Under the pieces are notes generated by a model. The model was given only the letters and a program-made list of their open reading frames with translations, was not told the origin of the DNA and ran no database searches. Position numbers and translations under genes: made by a program. A stretch of 64,000 bases of DNA from Serratia bockelmannii (GTDB lineage: Bacteria; Pseudomonadota; Gammaproteobacteria; Enterobacterales; Enterobacteriaceae). Numbering within the stretch: position 1 is the first letter of the stretch; each line of letters starts with the position of its first letter. This document shows, piece by piece, positions 17,543 through 26,401 of this stretch. The stretch spans positions 1 to 64,000 of the forward strand of contig NZ_VOUX01000032.1 of NCBI RefSeq assembly GCF_008011855.1. The letters run 5' to 3'.

Positions 17543-18478
17543 TTATTGGTTGGGCATCGCTGCTGCGGGAATGATGGCGCCGCGATGTTGGATCACCGAT
17601 GCGGCGAGCAGATGGCCGCGCTGCGCCGCCTGCTGGGCGCTGCCGCCGTTCAGGCGTACCGCCAGGTAACCGGCGCTGAAAGCGTCGCCTGCTGCGGTGG
17701 TATCCACCACGCGCTCCGGCGGCAGTGCGATCGCCGGTACCTCAAGCCGCTCTCCCTCCACGCTGAACACCAGGCAGGCCTCTGCGCCGCGTTTGATAAC
17801 GATCTCGCCGACGCCGAGCGCCTGCGTGCGTGCCACCACCTGTTCAACCGGCTGCGCGCCCCACAGCAACGCTTCGTCATCCAGCGTCAGGAAGGCGATG
17901 TCGGTACAGGCCAGCACCTCACGGTAGGCCTGCTGCGTTTCCTCACGGCTTGGCCACAGGCGCGGACGGTAGTTGTTGTCGAAGATGACTAGACCACCGT
18001 TGGCACGGCAGCGGCGCAGCAGCGCCAGCAGCTTCGTGCGGTCGGCAGGCGCGAGGATCGCCAGGCTAATGCCGCTGAGGTACAGGTAATCGAATTGCGC
18101 CAATCGGTCGCACAGTGCGTCGGCCTGTGGGCCCGCAAGCCAATACCGGGCGGCTGCGTCGTTGCGCCAGTAGTAAAAGGTGCGTTCGCCGGCGGCGTCG
18201 GTTTCGATCACGTACAGGCCCGGCAGTTTGTTGTCCAACTGCTGAATCAACCCGGTTTCGATGTTCTCCTGCCGCCAGGCCTGCAGCATCTCGCCGCTGA
18301 AGCTGTCGGTGCCGAGTGCGGTGACGTAATGCACCTGCAGCGTCTGTTCCGGCATTTGGCGGGCAAGGTAGACGGCGGTGTTGAGGGTATCGCCGCCAAA
18401 GCCGCGCGTCAGCTGTGCGCCCTGCTGTGACAGCTCGATCATGCATTCGCCGATCACGGCGAGATTTCGGATAGTCAT
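17543..18478 (-). CDS. kdgK: 2-dehydro-3-deoxygluconokinase
   Basis: 311 residues of PfkB/ribokinase fold. It phosphorylates KDG to KDPG, feeding pectin and hexuronate breakdown products into the Entner-Doudoroff aldolase. The substrate motif RGFGGDTLNTAVYLAR and the ATP/anion-hole motif DTTAAGDAFSAGYLA are intact. I chose the ATG at 18478 to match E. coli (TIRNLAVIGECMIEL); upstream residues in the frame are not conserved. It is divergent from pdeH, and a KdgR-type operator lies 71 bp upstream. Confidence 0.96.
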   Translation of the reverse strand: MTIRNLAVIGECMIELSQQGAQLTRGFGGDTLNTAVYLARQMPEQTLQVHYVTALGTDSFSGEMLQAWRQENIETGLIQQLDNKLPGLYVIETDAAGERTFYYWRNDAAARYWLAGPQADALCDRLAQFDYLYLSGISLAILAPADRTKLLALLRRCRANGGLVIFDNNYRPRLWPSREETQQAYREVLACTDIAFLTLDDEALLWGAQPVEQVVARTQALGVGEIVIKRGAEACLVFSVEGERLEVPAIALPPERVVDTTAAGDAFSAGYLAVRLNGGSAQQAAQRGHLLAASVIQHRGAIIPAAAMPNQ

Positions 18479-18548
18479 CGTCAATAAGCCCTGGCTAAAG
18501 AAGAAGCAACAGCCGCCAGTCTCCACGTAAGGCGGTCAGGGAGTCAAT

Positions 18549-18571
18549 AAATTAAAACAGTGTTTTAATTT
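18549..18571. promoter_or_regulatory. KdgR-type operator upstream of kdgK
   Basis: A perfect 23-bp palindrome centred on G18560 with core ATTAAAACAGTGTTTTAAT. It closely resembles the KdgR box of pectinolytic enterobacteria (AATGAAACANTGTTTCATT). It lies 71-93 bp before kdgK, a classical KdgR target, and also upstream of the divergent pdeH. Confidence 0.75.
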
Positions 18572-18716
18572 TTTATGATCGCGATCGACCAACGCCAACA
18601 GGGTGAAGAGGAAAGCCTGCGGTAATTCGTGCTTAAAGTTTTACGCGGCGCGGCCGATAAGCTGGGTAAAGAAACAGCGGCAGCGCTCTCACTTCCCCGC
18701 CACGGCGATAGTACCG

Positions 18717-19508
18717 ATGATAACCAACCTGATCTCGGGTCTGCTGGCGCCCTGTTTTGCCCTCTATGCCTGCGCCAAATCGCGGCGCTACTGGCGGCAA
18801 TGCCGGCGCTTGTATACCTTCCAGCCGATTTATCGCACCAGCGGCGCGTTGCTGGCGGTGGAACTGCTGACGGCGGTGTATCACCCTAATGAGCCGGACA
18901 AACGGCAATCCCCGGAACAGTATTTTGCCTCGCTCGGCGTCGCCCAGCGTTTGCGGGTGATCCAGGAGCAGTTGGCGCTGTTGCAGCGCTGGCAGGCGTT
19001 GTTCATTCGCCACGCGGTGATGGTGTCGGTCAATATCGACGGCATGGCGCTGCAAGCGTTGCAGCGTCATGACGCGTTGCAACGGCAGATCGCCGAGATG
19101 CCCTACCTGCGCTTCGAGCTGGTGGAGCAAGCCGCAACGGCGTCAAACCGCCCGTTACAGCAGATCGTCGGCGGCGAACGGCTGTGGCTGGACGATTTCG
19201 GCAGCGGGCTGGCCAACTTCTCCGCCGTCGGCGCCTGGCGCTATCAATACATCAAGGTGGCGCGCGAATTGTTCACCTTGCTCAAACAGTCGGAAGAGGG
19301 CGTACAGCTGCTCGGCACCCTGATCAAGATGATGAACCAGCACAGCGACGGGGTGATCGTCGAAGGCGTGGAAACCGAACAGGAGTGGCGGCTGGTGCAG
19401 CGTTCCGGCGCGTTGGCCGCGCAGGGCTACTATCTTTCCCGCCCGGCGTGCTTTGAAACTTTACACAGCGTACCGACGCTGTTCGCCGCGCCCGGCGCGC
19501 CGGCGTGA
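18717..19508 (+). CDS. pdeH: EAL-domain c-di-GMP phosphodiesterase PdeH (YhjH)
   Basis: About 263 residues, mostly one EAL domain. The motif AVELLTAV holds the EAL-type glutamate, and VSVNIDG, LRFELVE, WLDDFGSGLANFSA, KVARELF and VIVEGVETEQEW supply the other metal and loop residues of an active enzyme. In E. coli PdeH is the main phosphodiesterase keeping c-di-GMP low in swimming cells, and it also neighbours kdgK. The start is uncertain: the ATG at 18717 has a weak ribosome site, while the open frame extends to a GTG at 18603. The first 25 residues are hydrophobic (LISGLLAPCFALYAC), which is unusual. Confidence 0.88.
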   Translation: MITNLISGLLAPCFALYACAKSRRYWRQCRRLYTFQPIYRTSGALLAVELLTAVYHPNEPDKRQSPEQYFASLGVAQRLRVIQEQLALLQRWQALFIRHAVMVSVNIDGMALQALQRHDALQRQIAEMPYLRFELVEQAATASNRPLQQIVGGERLWLDDFGSGLANFSAVGAWRYQYIKVARELFTLLKQSEEGVQLLGTLIKMMNQHSDGVIVEGVETEQEWRLVQRSGALAAQGYYLSRPACFETLHSVPTLFAAPGAPA

Positions 19509-19598
19509 ACTCCGGCCTATCCTCAGCTAGGCTTAAACGGGGCTGCTCATTCCTTTTCCTTTCATTCGGCAGCCCGGTTTATGTGCTGAGGGAGCCCT

Positions 19599-21638
19599 AT
19601 GACAAGAACAGGAAAGGTTTTCAGCTGGCTGGGCGGCATTGTGCTGCTGGCGATCGCCGCGCTGGCGATCTTCATCGCCACCTTCGACTGGAATCGACTC
19701 AAGCCTACCATCAACGACAAGGTGTCGGCCGAACTGCGGCGGCCCTTCGCTATCCGCGGCGATCTGGGCGTCGACTGGTCGCGTAACCCTGAGGAGGGCG
19801 GCTGGCGCGCCTGGGTGCCCTGGCCGCATATTCACGCCGAAGACGTGTGGTTGGGTAATCCGAAAAACATCCCCGGCGACAGCATGGTGACGCTGCAGCG
19901 CGTCGACGCCAGCATCGCACCGCTGGCGCTGCTGAGGAAAGAGCTGCTGATCCCGCGCATCTGGCTCAAGCAGCCGAATGCGTCGTTGCAACGCCTGGCC
20001 AACGGCGACAACAACTGGACGTTTGACCTGGCTGCCGACCAGGATCCTAAGCAGCCGCCTTCAGACTGGTCGTTCAACGTTCACGATATCGTGTTCGACA
20101 AGGGGCAGATCGCTTTTAAAGACGCCACGCTGAAGGCGGATTTCCGCGCCGTCATCGATCCGCTCGGCAAACCGCTGCCGTTCAGTGAAGTGACCGGCAA
20201 ACAGAGCGGCGCTAAGGTCGCTACACCCGATTATGTTTTCGGCTGGCAGGTGAAAGGCAAATATAACGGCGAGCCGCTGAGCGGCAGCGGCAAGATTGGC
20301 GGCATGTTGTCGCTGCAGAGCGCCGATCTGCCGTTCCCGCTGCAGGCCGATGTGCGCTCCGGCAGCACCCGGGTAGCGGTGGCGGGCACCTTGTCCGATC
20401 CGCTGAACCTCGGCGGCCTGGACGTGCAGCTGAAATTTTCCGGCGAAAGCCTGGGCAACCTCTATGGCCTGACCGGTGTGCTGCTGCCGAACACGCCGCC
20501 GTATGCGACCGATGGCCATCTGATCGCCCGCCTGCATCAGCCGGGCGGCGCCGTGTTCGAGTATCAGAAATTTGACGGCAAAATCGGCGACAGCGACATT
20601 CATGGCGACTTGAAATACGTTGCCGCTAAACCGCGGCCGACGCTGAGTGGCGCGGTGAGCTCCCGGCAGCTGAGGCTGGCGGATCTGGCGCCGCTGATCG
20701 GCGCGGATTCCAACGCTGCCAAAGCCGGCCGCGGCGAGAAGAGCCGCCAGCCGGCGGATAAGGTGCTGCCGGTTGAACAGTTCGATACGCAAAGCTGGAG
20801 CAAGATGGATGCGGACGTGAAGTTTGCCGCCGCGCGCATCGAGCGCGGCAGCGATTTACCGCTGAGCGATCTGGCCACGCACCTGAAGCTGAACAATGGC
20901 GAGTTGCGTCTGGATCCGCTGCGCTTCGGCATGGCGGGCGGCAGCCTGAACGCCGTGGTGCGCCTCGACGGCGGCAAAAAGCCGATGCGCGGCCAGGTAG
21001 ATATGCACGCGCGCAAACTCCAGCTCAAACAGCTATTGCCTAACGTGGCGGCGATGAAGCGCAGCCTCGGGCAGATGAACGGCGACGCGAGGCTGACGGG
21101 CAGCGGTAATTCAGTGGCCGAGCTGCTGGCGACCAGCAACGGCGATCTGCGCCTGCTGATCAATAACGGGGTGATCAGCCGTAGCCTGATGGAGATCCTC
21201 GGTCTGAACGTCGGCAACTATCTGGTGGCGCAATTGTTCGGTGACGACGTGGTAGGCATCAACTGCGCGGCGGCGGACGTCGGCATCCGCAGCGGCGTCG
21301 CCGCGCCGCGGCTGTTCGTGTTCGACACCGAGAACGCGGTGATCAACATCACCGGTAACACTAACCTCGCCACAGAGCGGCTGGATTTATCCATCGATCC
21401 GGAAAGCAAGGGGATGCGCGTGCTGACCCTGCGATCGCCGCTGTACGTGAAAGGCACCTTCAAGCACCCGGACGCCGGGGTGAAAGCCGGGCCGCTGATC
21501 GCGCGCGGCGCGGCGGCGGTGGCGTTGGGGGCGGTGCTGACGCCGGCGGCGGCGCTGCTGGCGCTGGTCTCGCCCAGTGAAGGCGGCGAGGAGAACCAGT
21601 GCGGGCAGATCCTGCGGGAGATGAAAGGCAAAAAATAA
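19599..21638 (+). CDS. yhjG: AsmA-family protein YhjG
   Basis: 679 residues. One N-terminal membrane anchor (FSWLGGIVLLAIAALAIFIA) is followed by a long periplasmic region with the AsmA N-terminal domain and the C-terminal AsmA domain (GDLRLLINNGVISRSLMEILGLNVGNYL). AsmA-like proteins are thought to bridge inner and outer membranes and move phospholipids. GGGAG precedes the ATG. The gene follows pdeH as in E. coli, and its stop abuts the stop of the convergent cdh. Confidence 0.92.
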   Translation: MTRTGKVFSWLGGIVLLAIAALAIFIATFDWNRLKPTINDKVSAELRRPFAIRGDLGVDWSRNPEEGGWRAWVPWPHIHAEDVWLGNPKNIPGDSMVTLQRVDASIAPLALLRKELLIPRIWLKQPNASLQRLANGDNNWTFDLAADQDPKQPPSDWSFNVHDIVFDKGQIAFKDATLKADFRAVIDPLGKPLPFSEVTGKQSGAKVATPDYVFGWQVKGKYNGEPLSGSGKIGGMLSLQSADLPFPLQADVRSGSTRVAVAGTLSDPLNLGGLDVQLKFSGESLGNLYGLTGVLLPNTPPYATDGHLIARLHQPGGAVFEYQKFDGKIGDSDIHGDLKYVAAKPRPTLSGAVSSRQLRLADLAPLIGADSNAAKAGRGEKSRQPADKVLPVEQFDTQSWSKMDADVKFAAARIERGSDLPLSDLATHLKLNNGELRLDPLRFGMAGGSLNAVVRLDGGKKPMRGQVDMHARKLQLKQLLPNVAAMKRSLGQMNGDARLTGSGNSVAELLATSNGDLRLLINNGVISRSLMEILGLNVGNYLVAQLFGDDVVGINCAAADVGIRSGVAAPRLFVFDTENAVINITGNTNLATERLDLSIDPESKGMRVLTLRSPLYVKGTFKHPDAGVKAGPLIARGAAAVALGAVLTPAAALLALVSPSEGGEENQCGQILREMKGKK

Positions 21639-22406
21639 TCAGGCGCGCGGCGGTGGCGTAAGCAGCCGGCAGTCGTGATCCTGAATCTCTTCCGCCGAGG
21701 CCAGGGTGAACGGCAGCAGGCTGCGCTCGGTCGCCAGCAGCAGGAAATCGCCGTCCGGCAGCGCGGTCATCGCCAGGCCGAAGCTGCCCATGCGCCCGTC
21801 GGCGCGCGGCAGGCCGGCAGCCAACAGGCGGAAGGCGCCCTGTTGCTCCAGCTCGGCAGGGGTTACCCGCCGCCCCAGATAGTCATGTCCCAACAGGCCG
21901 CCGGGCAGCGGTTGCCATTGCTCGATGAAATCGGGGCCGATCTGCGCCAAGCGCTGTTTTACCGCCGGCAACAGGCAGGAGATATGAATGTGCAGCTGGT
22001 TTTGCGTGCGGCCATATTCCGAATTGATGGCCAGTGAAATATCACCGTCGTCGATGGGTTTGCCATAGCGTTCCGCCATCACGTGGCGCGCGCGCCAGGC
22101 CTGGGCGAAGAAATTCGGCGTGGCGGCATCCAGCACCGCCGGGCTTTCTATCCCGGTGATTTTGGCGCTGGGCATCAGCAGGTATTGCAGCGGTCCGTTG
22201 CGATCTTTAAACACCACGAAGCCGGCCTGCACATCCACCTGCTTGCAGGGCGCCGGGTTGTCATGCGCTTGCTGATTGGGCAGACATTGCTGGCTGACGA
22301 TGCGCCACAGCGCATCGGGATGGTCGGGCTTCAACCCGTAATAGAGCGCGATGGCGAGAGCCGCCAGCAGCGCAACGCAGACAAATACCCCACGACGCAG
22401 AGACAT
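21639..22406 (-). CDS. cdh: CDP-diacylglycerol pyrophosphatase
   Basis: 255 residues with an N-terminal membrane anchor (GVFVCVALLAALAIALYYGL). The Cdh core is visible: LWRIVSQQCLPNQ, VDVQAGFVVFKDRNGPLQYLLMP, ESPAVLD, and the HIT-like histidines in TQNQLHIHISCL. It hydrolyses CDP-diacylglycerol to phosphatidate and CMP. AGGA lies eight bases before the ATG. In E. coli cdh is elsewhere, so it is inserted here between yhjG and yhjE. Confidence 0.93.
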   Translation of the reverse strand: MSLRRGVFVCVALLAALAIALYYGLKPDHPDALWRIVSQQCLPNQQAHDNPAPCKQVDVQAGFVVFKDRNGPLQYLLMPSAKITGIESPAVLDAATPNFFAQAWRARHVMAERYGKPIDDGDISLAINSEYGRTQNQLHIHISCLLPAVKQRLAQIGPDFIEQWQPLPGGLLGHDYLGRRVTPAELEQQGAFRLLAAGLPRADGRMGSFGLAMTALPDGDFLLLATERSLLPFTLASAEEIQDHDCRLLTPPPRA

Positions 22407-22474
22407 CGGCCGATCCTGTTACCGAGATAAACATCCAGCATAGCCCGGTTTTATGACAGGAAACGAACAACGCG

Positions 22475-22501
22475 TGCGGCCCCCGCAGTGAGGGGGCCGC
22501 A
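22475..22501 (-). other. GC-rich hairpin after yhjE
   Basis: Perfect ten-base stem TGCGGCCCCC / GGGGGCCGCA just beyond the yhjE stop. The T run on the minus strand is poor, so termination may be partial or factor-dependent. Confidence 0.5.
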
Positions 22502-22506
22502 GGGGA

Positions 22507-23829
22507 TCACAGCGACTGGTGGCGGGTTTCTTTCATCAACAGCAGAGCCAGTAGCGTCAACCCGGCCATTGCCGCCAGGTACATGCCGACGTAGAACAGC
22601 CCGTAATGGGCCGCCAGCCAAGTGGCGATATAAGGCGCCACGGACGCGCCGAGGATCGACGCGACGTTGTAGGAGAACGACGCGCCGGTATAGCGCACTT
22701 CGGTCGGGAACAGCTCCGGCAGCAGTGCGCCCATCGGGCCAAAGGTCAGCCCCATGATGCTCAGGCCGCACAGCAGGAAGCCCATCACCAGCGCCTGGTT
22801 GCCGGAACCCAGCAGGGTCGGGAACAGGAACGCGAAGCCGATCATCAGCAGGGTAATGGCGATCATGGTCTTGCGGCGGCCGAACGCGTCCGCCAGCAGG
22901 CCGGCGATCGGCACCATCACGCCGAAACCGATCACCGCCACCATCAGCATCCACAGGAAGCTGTTGCGGGAGTAGCCGAGGCCCAGCGGCTGCGGCGCGG
23001 TGCCATAGGTCATCGAATACACCGTCATCAGATAAAACAGCGTGTAGGTCGCCAGCATGATGAAGGTGCCGAGGATGGTGGCTTTCAGATGCTTGCTCAG
23101 CAGCGTGCCGAGCGGCACTTTCACCTGTTTGCCGGCCTTGGCCACTTTGGCGAACACCGGCGTTTCATGCAGCGATACCCGAACGTACAGGCCAATCAGC
23201 ACCAGCGCGGCGGAGAGGATGAACGGCACGCGCCAGCCCCATTCCATAAACTGCTGGTCGCTCAGCAGCCAGGAAAGCAGCAGGAAGGTGCCGTTGGCGA
23301 AGAAGAAGCCGATCGGCGCGCCCAACTGGGGAAAGGAGCCGTACAGCGCGCGCTTTTTGGCCGGCGCGTTCTCCGTCGCCAGCAGGGCGGCGCCGCCCCA
23401 TTCGCCGCCCAGCCCCAGGCCCTGCCCGAAGCGCGCCAGCGCCAGCAGGATAGGGGCGAAGATGCCGATGGTTTCATAGCTCGGCAGCAGGCCGATCAAC
23501 ACGGTGGAAATCCCCATGGTCAGCAGCGAGGCGACCAGCGTTACCTTGCGCCCCACGCGATCGCCGAAGTGCCCGAACAGCGCAGAGCCGATAGGGCGCG
23601 CGACAAAGGCGACGGCGAAGGTGGCTAGCGACTGCAGCGTCGCGGTGGTCGGGTCGCCCTGTGGGAAGAAAATATGTGGGAACACGATGACCGCGGCGGT
23701 GGCGTAGATGTAGAAGTCGAAGAACTCGATGGCGGTACCGACCAGCGAGGCGACGATGACTTTCCCGCGGGAGTTCACCGGTGTGGACGCGTCGTCGGCG
23801 TCGAGTGGGGGTGCGATGGTGGCTTGCAT
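22507..23829 (-). CDS. yhjE: MFS metabolite transporter YhjE
   Basis: 440 residues, the same length as E. coli YhjE and alike throughout. About 12 membrane segments and the metabolite:H+ symporter signatures GTAIEFFDFYIYATAAVIVFP, FGHFGDRVGRK and GQGLGLGGEWGGAALLATENAP are present. Its substrate is unknown; relatives carry dicarboxylates, shikimate, proline or betaine. It is transcribed away from yhjD's end and is probably monocistronic. Confidence 0.92.
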   Translation of the reverse strand: MQATIAPPLDADDASTPVNSRGKVIVASLVGTAIEFFDFYIYATAAVIVFPHIFFPQGDPTTATLQSLATFAVAFVARPIGSALFGHFGDRVGRKVTLVASLLTMGISTVLIGLLPSYETIGIFAPILLALARFGQGLGLGGEWGGAALLATENAPAKKRALYGSFPQLGAPIGFFFANGTFLLLSWLLSDQQFMEWGWRVPFILSAALVLIGLYVRVSLHETPVFAKVAKAGKQVKVPLGTLLSKHLKATILGTFIMLATYTLFYLMTVYSMTYGTAPQPLGLGYSRNSFLWMLMVAVIGFGVMVPIAGLLADAFGRRKTMIAITLLMIGFAFLFPTLLGSGNQALVMGFLLCGLSIMGLTFGPMGALLPELFPTEVRYTGASFSYNVASILGASVAPYIATWLAAHYGLFYVGMYLAAMAGLTLLALLLMKETRHQSL

Positions 23830-24157
23830 AATATTTCTTATTGTTGGAAGGGGTAAAAATCCATCTTAGTGACAGCATTCCGCCTTTTCAACGCGGGAAC
23901 TTTGGGCAATGGCCCCGCTAACCGGTTAAAAAGACTAATGTTTTATCTGGCTTCTTTTCTGCAGCGTTAAACGTTGAGAAATGGGTTTCATACAGAGGGA
24001 ATGGCTGTAAAAACGGGAAAGAAAAGTGAGTGGGTAGTTTGTTATGCTGGTTTTCCGAATGTCATGCCGCATGATTTAGAGGGATTGACTGGGTTTTTGC
24101 TTATTAACCAGAGGAAAGTGCCGGCGTGTGCGATAACACCGGCACGATTGCATGGCT
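23830..24157. other. Intergenic region, yhjE promoter side and yhjD end
   Basis: 328 bp. The part near 23830-23960 should hold the yhjE promoter (minus strand). A hairpin at 24118-24145 (GTGCCGG / CCGGCAC) lies 13 bp past the yhjD stop with only a weak T tract and may end the yhjD transcript. An 80-codon frame here runs antisense into yhjD and is not convincing. Confidence 0.45.
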
Positions 24158-25177
24158 TCAGGGGGCCGGTGGCTCGCGTTCCGGTAAGGCTTTGTCGCCT
24201 TTGTAGTCGGCGGTAGCGATCCAGGCGGCACAAAACAGCGTCAAACGGGCGAAGAAGTAGAAGAACGCCATCAGCCCGATCACCGAGCCGAAGGCCGCGC
24301 CGGAAGGCGATTTCGCCACCTGCGGCAGCGTCATCGTCATCACGAACTTGATCACCTCAAATCCGATGGCGGCGAGCAAGGTACCGCGCAGCAGCGCTTT
24401 TTTCTTCGGTTTGTGGCGCGGCAGCATCCAGAAAATCCACAGGAACAGCAGATAGTTGGCGAAAATCGAGATCGACAGCGCGATCGTCGTCAACGCCGGC
24501 CGCAGCCATTCGATGCCGTCCAACCCCAGCGCGTTGACGATCGCCGCCTGTGCCGATCCGGCGACCGAGGTCAGCGACAGCGTAATGATGAGCGCGACCA
24601 CCAGGCCGGTCAGCGAGATGAAGTCGCGGGTGTACTTGAAATAGATTTTCTCCTGATCCTGCGGATTGCGCTCCCAGACGTCACGCGACTGTGCGCGGAT
24701 CGCCTCGCGCAGGTTGCCCATCCAACTGATGCCGGAATAGAGCGCCAGCGCCAGACCGGTCAACCCCACGGTGGTACGCTGCTGAATGGCGGTGTTGACG
24801 GTGTTCTTCAGCGTGCTGGCCAGCGTCGGATCGCTGATGCTGCCGACGATCCGGTTGATCAATCGGGCCAGCAGATCCGGGTTGGAGGCCAGCACGAAAC
24901 CGGCGGCGGCGAATGACACCATCAGGATCGGGATCAGCGAGAGGAATGAAAAATAGGTGATGGCGGCGCCGAACTGGCTACCCAGCCGATCGTTAAAGCG
25001 TTCGGCCGCGCGCAGCAGGTGCGCAACGCTCGGCCAGGCTTTGATGCGTTCAATCAGACGTGAAAAACCACCAATGCGGCGGTCGAGGGTCTCATGGCCG
25101 GTCTTGATGGCGATAAGCGGCTTCGGCGGCGTGTCTTGTGCGGGCTGGCGGCGTTCCTGGTCTGGTCCTGTAGGCAT
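24158..25177 (-). CDS. yhjD: Inner membrane protein YhjD (YihY/RNase BN-like fold)
   Basis: 339 residues matching E. coli YhjD. A soluble N-terminus of about 75 residues is followed by six membrane segments with the family core RFNDRLGSQFGAAITYFSFLSLIPILM, LALYSGISWMGNLREAIRAQSRDVWER and SPSGAAFGSVIGLMAFFYFFARLTLFCAAWIA. Changes in YhjD suppress loss of Kdo-dependent LPS transport in E. coli, so it is linked to lipid A export. AAGGA lies 12 bases before the ATG. Confidence 0.93.
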   Translation of the reverse strand: MPTGPDQERRQPAQDTPPKPLIAIKTGHETLDRRIGGFSRLIERIKAWPSVAHLLRAAERFNDRLGSQFGAAITYFSFLSLIPILMVSFAAAGFVLASNPDLLARLINRIVGSISDPTLASTLKNTVNTAIQQRTTVGLTGLALALYSGISWMGNLREAIRAQSRDVWERNPQDQEKIYFKYTRDFISLTGLVVALIITLSLTSVAGSAQAAIVNALGLDGIEWLRPALTTIALSISIFANYLLFLWIFWMLPRHKPKKKALLRGTLLAAIGFEVIKFVMTMTLPQVAKSPSGAAFGSVIGLMAFFYFFARLTLFCAAWIATADYKGDKALPEREPPAP

Positions 25178-25518
25178 TACTTCACGATTTCCTTAACGTT
25201 AAACGGCATGTATCCGTATTGATTATAGCCAAAGCCTCGCGGCGTTTTGAGCGCCGGGGCGGCAAACGGTCAATTTCCGAGCTTAACGCGTTAGCGCCTG
25301 GCATGAAATGCCGACGATGGCGCGATAGGTAAAATTCCTATGAAAAGCCCGTGGCGCCTCGGTTTTTTTCACTTCCCTACCTCCAATTTTTATCTGTTTC
25401 GTCGGCGAGAAAGCGTTTACTCATGATGTGGCGTCGCGCTTTACCGACCGCCGCTCCGCTGCAGCCGTAGGGGCTGGAACGGTCTCATCCGTCATCAACA
25501 GAAAAACTGGAAGGTCTT
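25178..25518. other. Intergenic region between divergent yhjD and rpfF
   Basis: 341 bp holding promoters for both genes. GAAAAGCC and GGTTTTTTTC around 25338-25370 could pair weakly, but this is not a convincing terminator and no gene feeds it. No operator recognised. Confidence 0.35.
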
Positions 25519-26385
25519 ATGAAATTGCTTAATCACCCCACCTGCCGTCCGTTTACCGAAGCGGGCAATCTGTCGCAGCTTTCCGCCTACTATGAAGAGG
25601 AGAGGCATATCATGTGGATGCTGCTGCGCGCTGCGCCCCGCCCCTGCTTCAACCAGGCGCTGATCGAAGACATCATGACGCTGGCGCAGGCGGCGAAGGA
25701 GTCTTCGCTGCGATTCGATTTCTGGGTCACCGGCTCGCTGGTGCCGAACATGTTCAACGTCGGCGGCGATCTGCAGTTCTTCGCCGAAGCGATCAAAAAC
25801 CGCAGGCGCGAGGCGATGATGGCCTACGCACGGGCCTGCATCGACTGTGTGCATGCCGCTGCGCGCGGTTTCGACACCGGCGCGGTCAGCATTGCCATGG
25901 TTGAAGGTAGCGCGCTGGGCGGTGGCTTTGAAGCAGCGCTGGCGCACCATTTCGTGTTGGCGCAGAACAATGCGCGCATGGGGTTCCCGGAGATCGCGTT
26001 CAACCTGTTTCCCGGCATGGGCGGTTACTCGCTGGTGGCGCGCAAGGCGGGCATGCGCTTGGCTGAGGAGCTGATTTGGGGCGGCGAGTCGCACACCGCA
26101 GAGTGGTTCGAGAGCCGCGGGCTGGTGGATCAGCTGTTCCAGCCCGGCGATGCCTATATGGCGACGCGCACTTTCATCGATACCATCCGGCCGAAGCTCA
26201 ACGGCATGCGCGCCATGCTGCGGGCGCGTCAGCGCGTATTGCAACTGACGCGTTCCGAGCTGATGGATATTACCGAGGATTGGGTCCACTCGGCCTTTAC
26301 CATTGAGGAAAAAGATCGCGCCTACATTGAGCGGCTGGTGATGTTGCAGGATCGCCACACCCTGAACCTGCGTCGTGCCGGCTAA
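25519..26385 (+). CDS. rpfF: DSF-family signal synthase RpfF (crotonase fold)
   Basis: 288 residues, the size of RpfF. The crotonase core carries both glutamates needed for DSF-type synthesis: E138 in EGSALGGGFEAALAHH and E158 in MGFPEIAFNLFPGMGGYS, spaced 20 residues apart as in Xanthomonas RpfF. RpfF acts as acyl-ACP dehydratase and thioesterase to make a cis-2-unsaturated fatty acid signal (BDSF in the Burkholderia and Cronobacter branch). AAGG precedes the ATG. It is convergent with rpfR, stops 16 bp apart, the arrangement expected for this signalling pair. Confidence 0.9.
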   Translation: MKLLNHPTCRPFTEAGNLSQLSAYYEEERHIMWMLLRAAPRPCFNQALIEDIMTLAQAAKESSLRFDFWVTGSLVPNMFNVGGDLQFFAEAIKNRRREAMMAYARACIDCVHAAARGFDTGAVSIAMVEGSALGGGFEAALAHHFVLAQNNARMGFPEIAFNLFPGMGGYSLVARKAGMRLAEELIWGGESHTAEWFESRGLVDQLFQPGDAYMATRTFIDTIRPKLNGMRAMLRARQRVLQLTRSELMDITEDWVHSAFTIEEKDRAYIERLVMLQDRHTLNLRRAG

Positions 26386-26401
26386 CGTTAACGCGCCCGC
26401 C

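Noticed and set aside
23974-24216. 80-codon frame between yhjE and yhjD
   Set aside because: It runs antisense into the end of yhjD through its hairpin; no family or ribosome site seen.
25338-25370. T7 run with weak pairing upstream of rpfF, considered as a terminator
   Set aside because: Only about three GC pairs can form and no transcript is known to end there.
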